A DNA stretch of 10,665 nt from Acidobacteriota bacterium (GTDB lineage Bacteria > Acidobacteriota > Vicinamibacteria > Vicinamibacterales > UBA8438): assembly GCA_005778315.1 (NCBI GenBank), contig SXOW01000356.1:1-10665 (forward strand), given 5' to 3'. Positions 1 through 5,373 of this stretch are shown in pieces (the first letter of the stretch is position 1; each line of letters starts with the position of its first letter). The notes under the pieces were generated by a model that was not told where the DNA came from, did not search any database, and was given only the letters and a program-made list of their open reading frames with translations. Position numbers and translations under genes: made by a program.

Positions 1-471
1 CTTCTCGAAGCCGCAGTTGAACCAGACCGGGCTGTTGAAAGCCGCCTTCTGATAGACAAGCAGATGTTTCAAATCGTCGCTGAACGCCTGCAGGTCGTCC
101 TCGCTCGCAAAATACTGCTTCGAGCGGCCCCATTCAGTGATGGTATCGACGACGCGGCCTATGAGCTGTTTGACACTGCGTTCCCGGGTGGGCGACCCCA
201 TGGCCCCCCGAAAATATTTGGAGACGACAATGTTCGTCGCCTGCTGTGACCAGAACGCGGGAATCTCGACATCGCGTTGCTCGAAGACGACCTCCCCCTG
301 CTCGCTGCCGATCAGCGCGGTCCTCGACTCCCACTCGATCTCGTCAAACGGGTCCGTGCCCTCGTGAGAAAAGAACCGTGGAAATTCCAGCCCTGGCTGC
401 TGGGGAAGGTCGGTGTTGATGTTGACTGGCGCGTCGACAGCTTCAGTTTCACGAACGGCGCCTCTCGGCAT
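1..471 (-). CDS. nrdJ: Vitamin B12-dependent (class II) ribonucleotide reductase, N-terminal part, cut by the window edge
   Basis: Class II reductases make deoxyribonucleotides in the cytoplasm using adenosylcobalamin to start radical chemistry, so they work with or without oxygen. Only the first 157 codons are here; the frame stays open to base 1. The family pattern is clear: an acidic, poorly conserved leader (residues 1-70), then FWSQQATNIVVSKYFRG (73-89), GSPTRERSVKQLIGRVVDTI (92-111) and QKAAFNSPVWFNCG (141-154), matching the N-terminal region of NrdJ. The catalytic cysteines lie beyond the window. The ATG at 469-471 is well fixed: an in-frame TGA lies four codons upstream and a strong GAAGGAG ribosome binding site sits 7 nt before it. 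No ATP-cone is seen at the N-terminus. The gene is divergent from the CPBP gene. Family assignment is from recognised motifs, without a search. Confidence 0.93.
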   Translation of the reverse strand, partial: MPRGAVRETEAVDAPVNINTDLPQQPGLEFPRFFSHEGTDPFDEIEWESRTALIGSEQGEVVFEQRDVEIPAFWSQQATNIVVSKYFRGAMGSPTRERSVKQLIGRVVDTITEWGRSKQYFASEDDLQAFSDDLKHLLVYQKAAFNSPVWFNCGFEK

Positions 472-478
472 GTAGCAA

Positions 479-485
479 CTCCTTC
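479..485 (-). promoter_or_regulatory. Ribosome binding site of nrdJ
   Basis: The minus strand reads GAAGGAG followed by 7 nt and ATG, a near-perfect Shine-Dalgarno match at ideal spacing. Together with the in-frame TGA at 484-486 it settles the nrdJ start at 471. It is by far the strongest ribosome binding site in the window; the operon genes on the right mostly rely on overlapping stops and starts. Confidence 0.85.
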
Positions 486-598
486 AGAGGGGTGACACGG
501 CGGTGCGTCACGCAGCCTGCTTGGAAAAAATGCCTTGTCTGACCACCGGGTCGAAGCCCAATGACCTCTCTCGCTAACTCGGGATCGGTTCGACCGCC

Positions 599-616
599 CT
601 GCGGTGGCCACCGCAG
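599..616. promoter_or_regulatory. 18-bp perfect palindrome, candidate operator of nrdJ
   Basis: Bases 599-616 read CTGCGGTGGCCACCGCAG, a perfect inverted repeat with no spacer. Part of it (GCCACCGC, 607-614) recurs directly at 632-639, on the other side of the -10-like box. Its two-fold symmetry and its place at the likely start of nrdJ transcription suggest a binding site for a dimeric repressor. It does not resemble the AT-rich NrdR box. The regulator is unknown and the operator role is inferred. Confidence 0.45.
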
Positions 617-620
617 TATA
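615..620 (-). promoter_or_regulatory. Possible -10 element of nrdJ
   Basis: The minus strand reads TATACT here, one base from the TATAAT consensus, about 145 nt before the nrdJ start. No good -35 hexamer lies 16-19 nt upstream, so this is a weak call. Its value is that it touches the 18-bp palindrome, which would then cover the transcription start. Confidence 0.25.
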
Positions 621-760
621 AGCCCGCAAGAGCCACCGCGTCCTGTCACAATCGAGCCGTCCAGCCCGGCCTGATGCGGTGAAAAACGACCCCGAATTCA
701 TGAGACAGGCCACTCGCAGTGTTCGACAGCGCGGCACCCTCTCACGTTGGCTTACTATGG

Positions 761-843
761 GCCCACATGTCGTGATTGTCAAGAGAGATAGCCACAAGAT
801 GTGGTGTAATCGATTTAGGGCAATCGCAAGATATGGGCTTTTT
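761..843 (+). ncRNA. Candidate structured RNA: nested three-stem hairpin followed by T5
   Basis: Read on the plus strand, three helices nest in one another. The outer stem is GCCCACAT (761-768) with ATATGGGC (831-838), one mismatch. The middle stem is GTGATTGTC (772-780) with GGCAATCGC (819-827), nine pairs of which two are G-U. The inner hairpin is CCACA-AGA-TGTGG (792-804). Five T follow directly at 839-843, as after an intrinsic terminator. The irregular pairs read better on the plus strand than on the minus strand. A -10-like TACTAT (753-758) lies just before it, without a clear -35. It could be a small RNA, a terminator-like leader element or a relic repeat. No known RNA family was recognised. 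Confidence 0.3.
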
Positions 844-867
844 GGGGTCTATTTGGCCGTCACCCTC

Positions 868-873
868 TATGAT
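868..873 (+). promoter_or_regulatory. Possible -10 element of the CPBP gene, implying a near-leaderless mRNA
   Basis: TATGAT lies 11 nt before the ATG at 885, and no Shine-Dalgarno sequence precedes that ATG. If this is the -10 box, transcription would start around 880 and the mRNA would carry only a few untranslated bases. No clear -35 hexamer is visible at the right distance. Confidence 0.3.
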
Positions 874-884
874 ACAGTCCGTGA

Positions 885-1664
885 ATGCTGATCGGGAACG
901 TCGCACACCTGCCTGATCAGCAACCGCCGATCGATTCCTGGCCCCCAGTCCAGACCGCGGCGCCGCCATCCGGCGCCGAACGCGTGATCGCGGCGCTCGA
1001 AGTCATCTTGTGTTCCGGATTCCCGACACAGCTCGCACTTGTGTTGCTGATGGCCCTGAGCGGCGGAACCGGAGCGGACGCCACCTTGTCGTTGGCCTAT
1101 GTGGTGCGACTGTCGTTGGCCGACGCCGTGCTCGTCCTCGGCTTGATCTGGCTGTTGTTGCGACTGCGCGGGGAGAACCCCGCGTCGTTGTTTCTGGGCG
1201 TTCGGCCCCCTGGGCGTGAAGCGATCCACGGCCTGTTGCTGGTGCCAGCGGCGTTGGTGCTGGTTGCCCTGACATCGCTTCTGCTGCAGGAGGTGGCGCC
1301 CTGGCTCCACAACGTCACCGAGAACCCGTTGGAGGCGCTCATCGATTCGCCAGCCGCCGCCGCGGCGTTCGCGCTTGTCGCAGTGATTGCGGGTGGCTTA
1401 CGAGAAGAGGTCCAGCGAGCCTTTGTCCTGAGGCGGTTTGAAACGCACCTCGGCGGACAATGGCTTGGGCTGGTCGTGTTCAGTGTGGCGTTCGGCTTGG
1501 GACATCTCCTTCAGGGCCGCGACGCCGCGATCGTCACTGGACTGCTTGGCGCGTTCTGGGGCGTCGTTTACCTTCGACGCAGAAGCATCGTGGCCCCGTT
1601 GGTGTCTCATGCGGGCTTCAACCTGACTGAGATTTTCATCGCGTACAACTTGGCCGTGGTGTAG
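885..1664 (+). CDS. CPBP family (CAAX protease / Abi-type) intramembrane metalloprotease
   Basis: A 259-aa multi-spanning membrane protein. Hydrophobic segments lie roughly at residues 41-60, 78-93, 112-135, 157-172, 193-208, 213-230 and 236-253. The three CPBP motifs are present in order: a glutamate pair with arginine (EEVQR, 174-178), FGLGH (203-207, FxxxH) and HAGFN (242-246, HxxxN). In the Rce1-like family these residues form a metal-dependent active site inside the membrane. Bacterial members cleave diverse partners, so the substrate cannot be named. The first motif is spaced EExxR rather than the usual EExxxR, which is either a subfamily trait or a change in activity. The start is bounded by an in-frame TGA at 882-884. 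The gene stands alone, divergent from nrdJ and convergent with the envelope operon. The first 35 residues are proline-rich and probably cytoplasmic. Confidence 0.88.
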   Translation: MLIGNVAHLPDQQPPIDSWPPVQTAAPPSGAERVIAALEVILCSGFPTQLALVLLMALSGGTGADATLSLAYVVRLSLADAVLVLGLIWLLLRLRGENPASLFLGVRPPGREAIHGLLLVPAALVLVALTSLLLQEVAPWLHNVTENPLEALIDSPAAAAAFALVAVIAGGLREEVQRAFVLRRFETHLGGQWLGLVVFSVAFGLGHLLQGRDAAIVTGLLGAFWGVVYLRRRSIVAPLVSHAGFNLTEIFIAYNLAVV

Positions 1665-1735
1665 CAGGCCGTCCGGCCGACAAGCACGACGCGCACGGAT
1701 ACAGCGCACTCGTCCCCTGGTCAGAGTCGCGGGTC

Positions 1736-1751
1736 GCGCCGAGTCTGGCGC
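1736..1751. terminator. GC-rich stem-loop between convergent genes, possible terminator
   Basis: GCGCC (1736-1740) pairs with GGCGC (1747-1751) around a 6-nt loop, in the 95-base gap where the CPBP gene and the envelope operon end facing each other. It reads as a hairpin on both strands, but no T-run follows on either, so it is at best a weak or factor-assisted terminator. A second short hairpin (GGCCG-TC-CGGCC) starts about 3 bases after the CPBP stop codon. Confidence 0.22.
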
Positions 1752-1759
1752 CTGGCCGC

Positions 1760-2413
1760 CTAAGGGACCCGGTAGGCGCCGCCGCGGTCAACAAGGGTCG
1801 CAACCCACGCGTCGATCGAGTCCTGGCGGAGTCTGGCCGTCAATTGCCGGCTGGCCTCTTCACGGGCCTGTTCCGGGGTCTGGGGTGGGTTCCGTCCGGT
1901 TGCGTCAGGGTGTTCGGCGATCCAGAGCCGGACTTCCTCAGGCGTCGGTTGTCGCGCCCCGGGGAAGCGCCGAGCCAGATATCGTTCGATTCGGAGATCA
2001 TCTCGGAGCACCTGTCTCACGTCGTCGCGGGTGAATCCGACGGTAGGCAGCAGGGCATCCAGGGCCTCTGCCCCGCCCAGCCGCGTCGCCGCCACGCCCA
2101 GCCGTTCATCAATCTCCTGCTCCGAGGGAGCCGCCACCAGGTTGGCGGGAATCTGACTGAGCACGAGTTGGCGTTCGATCAACGCGGTCAGGACCTCCGG
2201 GAACGGATCTGCGGCGGCGGAAAAGGCCACCAGCCGGAGGGCCACGAAGGCGCGCACATCGGAAAGCAGGATGACCTGGTTCGCGGCGACCGCCGCTACT
2301 CTGTCCACCAGCTCCGCCGGCGCAGGCGCCTGCGCCGCGGTGGGCACCGCGGTGGTGCTCACGCAAGCGACCAGCCCGCGCACCAGGAATCCGAGAAGAC
2401 GACGCTGTGACAT
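1760..2413 (-). CDS. SurA-like periplasmic protein without a peptidyl-prolyl isomerase domain
   Basis: A 217-aa protein with an N-terminal signal peptide (basic start, hydrophobic core, likely cleavage near AQA at 27-29). Residues 34-52 (LVDRVAAVAANQVILLSDV) match the start of the SurA N-terminal chaperone domain. Helical sequence follows, ending in an RIERYLARRF segment (141-150). In SurA one or two parvulin domains would come next. Here the chain goes through a proline-rich linker to one amphipathic helix (about 181-209) and ends in a short strand (GAYRVP), like the SurA C-terminal segment. E. coli SurA is about 430 aa, so this is a half-size chaperone-only form. Its ATG shares one base with the TGA of the Omp85 gene (TGATG), with no good ribosome binding site, which suggests coupled translation. 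It probably holds unfolded outer-membrane proteins; that role is inferred from fold and neighbours. Confidence 0.8.
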   Translation of the reverse strand: MSQRRLLGFLVRGLVACVSTTAVPTAAQAPAPAELVDRVAAVAANQVILLSDVRAFVALRLVAFSAAADPFPEVLTALIERQLVLSQIPANLVAAPSEQEIDERLGVAATRLGGAEALDALLPTVGFTRDDVRQVLRDDLRIERYLARRFPGARQPTPEEVRLWIAEHPDATGRNPPQTPEQAREEASRQLTARLRQDSIDAWVATLVDRGGAYRVP

Positions 2414-5373
2414 CAGAACGCTTGCCCGATGCTGAAGTGCAGGGCCGTCAGCGGTTCGCGCTCACCGGCGAACTCACGCCGGTCCAGCTTGAATCCAAGG
2501 TCCACCCGGATCGGTCCCACCGGCGATCGGTACCGGACCCCGAATCCCGCGCTCCCACGAATCTCGCCGAACCGGAAGTGCCCTACGCGGTCAAAGACGT
2601 TGCCTGCATCGAAGAAACCCACCATCTGGATGGCGCCGGTGACGGGCACCCGGAGCTCGGTGTTCACCACGAGCATCGCGTTGCCGCCGGTGGGAAACCC
2701 GTTGGGGTCAATCGTTGGGGCCTCCCCGGGCTGGTCGACGAGGGGCCCGGTGCCCAGGCGGTCCAGCGCAAATCCGCGTACGGTCGTGTCGCCTCCGGCG
2801 AAGAACCGCTCGCTCGCCGGCAAGGCGGAGATCGTTACCGGCGTGACCTCGCCCGTGTCCCTGAACACCAGCACGCCGTCGTCGAGCGTGACCAGAACAG
2901 GCGGGGAGCGAATGGTCACCGTGCGGCTGAACCCGTGCGCCAAGCCCAGGCGTCCACCAGCGGCAAAGACCAGATCGCGGGGCAGCTGTTTGAAGACGGC
3001 GCCCTGAAACGACGTCTTCACGAATCCGACTTCGGACCCGATGGCCCGGAAGGCGGCCTCACTCTCGACGCCAAGAAATGTTCCGCTCGTCGGCTCCAGC
3101 GGATCGTCCCGAGTATCGCGGACCAGCCCACTGGAAAGGGTAGACAGCGTCACGGTCGGAAACAGCCGGTCGACGAGCGGCAGCTCCGCTGCGAGGAACT
3201 TGGCATTGGTGAGCCGGTTCTGGCCATACCGATACCCGACACTGCCGGTCATCGAGTACCCGACGGCACGTCGCACTTCAACGTTCACGCCCCGCCCAAA
3301 CAGGTCGAAACTGGGACGAATCGTCTGCTCGAGGAAACCGGAAATCAACAGGTCACCAGCGCGACCAAACGCTCGGGGCTCGCGGTAGTTCAGCAGCAGG
3401 CGGTACTCGTTGAGTCCGAGACTGGACATCGGGATCGGTGCGTCCAGATCGTTCTTGCGCCGCACACTGACCCTGGTGAACAGGTCCAGGGATCGGTTCT
3501 TGCCCCACAGATTCCGACGACCAATCTCGAAGAACCCACGTGGCGCCAGCTCCAGGCGCTCCGCTGCGGCACCAGCGTCGCTGGCACGCAGACGTTGCGT
3601 GACCTCGACGCCGCCGCCGTACCCGACACTCGTGGCGGGCGCCTCCTCGACGACCACAACCACCTCCCGTCGGTCGCCACCGCCATGACTCAGGGTCAGG
3701 ATATCGACACGACGAAACAGCCCCAAGGCGTTGAGTCGTCGACGGGTCTCGATTTGATCGTCCACACCCAGCGGCTCACCGGGCCGCAGGGTCACCTCGG
3801 CGCGAACGGTCGAGGGGCCGATCTGGTCGGTCCCGACGACCAGCACATGGTCGACGATGACCTGGATACCCTCCACCACCTCGAACGTCACGTCAACGGT
3901 CGCGTCGCCTTCGCCAAAGGTGGCGCGCGCATCGACCCGGACCGCTTCATAGCCTTCGTTCAGGTAGTGGGCGCGCACGCGTTGGCGGTCCGACTCGAGT
4001 CGGGGTCCGTAATACGGCACGCCCGGCATGGTCTCGAGCAACGCGGCGAGTTGGTCGGCGGCCACCGCGTCGTTGCCACGGAACGCGACGTCGGCGACCC
4101 TGGTGCGAGGCCCTTCGATGACTTGCACCGCGCAGACGACATGGGCGTCCGCGGCGGGGCGGTCCGCATCGGCGGGCGAGAGCTCGTCGAGCACCGGAAT
4201 GACCTGGGTATTGCTGTAGCCCTGACGGGCGTAGAACGTCCGGACCGCGGCGGCGCCCCGTTCAATATCCGACATGACGAGCGGCAGCCCCGACTGGACC
4301 CCGAAGAGCTCTGCGACCTCAGCCTCGGAGACCGCGTCGTGTCCCGTAAAGCGCACGCCAGCCACGCGATGGATGCGCCCGCGATCCACGGTGAACACGA
4401 TCGACAACTCCCCTGATGCCTCCAAGCGCTCGTGCGTGACCCGGGCGTCTCGATACCCGAGTCCCTGAAGGTGGGTTTGCAGCCGCAGGCTGGAGTCTTC
4501 GAGGAGGTCCTCGTCGATCGACCCCTCACGCGCAATGGGGACCAGCTCGTCCAGCCGCGCCTCGGGAACGTCGTCGCCCTCGAACATGACCGCGACCGGC
4601 GAACCGGTTTGCACATCGAGCACGACGTCCACCACGCGTCCGTCCGGGCTGGGAGACACGTCGTGACGGAAACGGGCTTCGTAGTAGCGCCGCTGACGCA
4701 CGTCCGCCTCGTACGCGTCCAGCCGCGCCTCCAACTGGGCCGCGTCGTACACCCCACCCTCCTCGAGCCCAAGCCTCTGCAGGACACCAGGCCGGCCCTC
4801 CTCGGGCGCGCCGCGCAGGTCGATGTGACCGATCAGGGCCGCGGGCCCCTGATCGATGTCGAACACCAGACGACCGTTGACGGTGTCAGCGCTGATGGTG
4901 GGGGCAAAGCGGCCGGCGTCGCGATAGATATCCTCCAACATGGCGACGACGGCCGAGATCTGATCGGCACGCACCGCGCGACCGAAACGACGGGTAATCG
5001 GGCCGATCAGATCCGCGGACGGCAGCCCGAGATTACCGCGCACCTCGACCTCCCCTCTCGTGCGCAGCGAGATGAGGTCGTACCGCAGAACGACTCCGCG
5101 CGTCTCCGACGTCGCACTCACCTGGACATCGGCGTAGTCGCCGAGTGTGAACAGGTGCACCACGCTCTCGCGCACACGACGGAGAGAAAGGGGCTCGCCG
5201 GGGCGAGTCTCGATGAGCTCCAGAATGGCGCGCTCTTGACTGGCGAGACCATCTCGCCACACGCCCACCTCAGCCACCGGCTGGCCGACGAGTTCGGCGA
5301 GCGTGGCGGCGCGGCTGGTGACCGGTACGGCGAGGAGCACCACCGGCAACAGCCATGCGGAGCCACGGTTCAA
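2413..5373 (-). CDS. Omp85 (BamA/TamA superfamily) outer-membrane protein with about seven POTRA domains
   Basis: A 986-aa outer-membrane assembly protein. The signal peptide is residues 1-22 (ending TSRA). Residues 33-578 hold seven POTRA-like repeats (about 33-101, 104-175, 178-256, 258-332, 333-420, 423-502, 504-578), each with the helix-strand signature seen in FYARQGYSNTQV (380-391) and HYLNEGYEAVRV (469-480). The barrel spans about 580-986, with FFAGGDTTVRGF (857-868, the conserved VRGF loop), FDAGNVF (921-927) and a C-terminal phenylalanine. BamA usually has five POTRAs and TamA three. Standing directly after tamB suggests a TamA-like partner, but the length allows BamA-like work. A TTG start at 5371-5373 is preferred: it overlaps the tamB stop (TTGA), follows GTGAGG by 8 nt, and begins exactly at the signal peptide. 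An in-frame GTG at 5434-5436 would add 21 polar residues. Confidence 0.92.
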   Translation of the reverse strand: MNRGSAWLLPVVLLAVPVTSRAATLAELVGQPVAEVGVWRDGLASQERAILELIETRPGEPLSLRRVRESVVHLFTLGDYADVQVSATSETRGVVLRYDLISLRTRGEVEVRGNLGLPSADLIGPITRRFGRAVRADQISAVVAMLEDIYRDAGRFAPTISADTVNGRLVFDIDQGPAALIGHIDLRGAPEEGRPGVLQRLGLEEGGVYDAAQLEARLDAYEADVRQRRYYEARFRHDVSPSPDGRVVDVVLDVQTGSPVAVMFEGDDVPEARLDELVPIAREGSIDEDLLEDSSLRLQTHLQGLGYRDARVTHERLEASGELSIVFTVDRGRIHRVAGVRFTGHDAVSEAEVAELFGVQSGLPLVMSDIERGAAAVRTFYARQGYSNTQVIPVLDELSPADADRPAADAHVVCAVQVIEGPRTRVADVAFRGNDAVAADQLAALLETMPGVPYYGPRLESDRQRVRAHYLNEGYEAVRVDARATFGEGDATVDVTFEVVEGIQVIVDHVLVVGTDQIGPSTVRAEVTLRPGEPLGVDDQIETRRRLNALGLFRRVDILTLSHGGGDRREVVVVVEEAPATSVGYGGGVEVTQRLRASDAGAAAERLELAPRGFFEIGRRNLWGKNRSLDLFTRVSVRRKNDLDAPIPMSSLGLNEYRLLLNYREPRAFGRAGDLLISGFLEQTIRPSFDLFGRGVNVEVRRAVGYSMTGSVGYRYGQNRLTNAKFLAAELPLVDRLFPTVTLSTLSSGLVRDTRDDPLEPTSGTFLGVESEAAFRAIGSEVGFVKTSFQGAVFKQLPRDLVFAAGGRLGLAHGFSRTVTIRSPPVLVTLDDGVLVFRDTGEVTPVTISALPASERFFAGGDTTVRGFALDRLGTGPLVDQPGEAPTIDPNGFPTGGNAMLVVNTELRVPVTGAIQMVGFFDAGNVFDRVGHFRFGEIRGSAGFGVRYRSPVGPIRVDLGFKLDRREFAGEREPLTALHFSIGQAF

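Larger units (their letters stand above)
472..884. other. Divergent intergenic region between nrdJ and the CPBP gene
   Basis: These 413 bases separate two divergent starts and contain no convincing gene. The half nearest nrdJ is GC-rich, while about 755-880 is clearly more AT-rich than the rest of the window, as promoter or structured-RNA regions often are. Contents, listed separately: the nrdJ ribosome binding site, an 18-bp palindrome with a neighbouring -10-like hexamer, a nested inverted repeat ending in T5, and a -10-like box close to the CPBP start. A weak imperfect hairpin (GTGAC at 492-496 with GTCAC at 507-511) lies just upstream of the nrdJ ribosome binding site. No NrdR-type box or cobalamin riboswitch core was recognised. 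Confidence 0.7.

Noticed and set aside
581..600. T-loop-like GGTTCGA suggesting a tRNA
   Set aside because: The flanks do not form a five-base T stem, and no acceptor or anticodon arms fit around it.
486..720. Cobalamin riboswitch upstream of nrdJ
   Set aside because: Expected in principle for a B12-dependent enzyme, but no ordered set of cobalamin riboswitch core elements was found on the nrdJ strand. Short matches such as CCCGCAA lie on the wrong strand and out of context.
312..797. A 161-codon minus-strand frame overlapping the nrdJ start
   Set aside because: It overlaps the well-supported nrdJ N-terminus in another frame, and its predicted protein is arginine- and serine-rich without motifs.
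472..884. NrdR box pair controlling nrdJ
   Set aside because: No sequence close to the AT-rich 16-bp NrdR palindrome occurs in the intergenic region.
679..891. A 70-codon plus-strand frame ending just inside the CPBP gene
   Set aside because: It has no ribosome binding site or recognisable domain and covers the inverted-repeat region. The overlap with the CPBP start is tempting, but nothing else supports a small gene.
1667..1680. Hairpin GGCCG-TC-CGGCC after the CPBP stop as an intrinsic terminator
   Set aside because: The loop is only two bases and no T-run follows. It is noted with the other convergent-gap hairpin but not called separately.
2407..4416. A 669-codon open frame on the plus strand opposite the Omp85 gene
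   Set aside because: It is antisense to an unmistakable Omp85 gene, its translation is low-complexity and charged with no recognisable domain, and long antisense frames are expected in GC-rich coding DNA.
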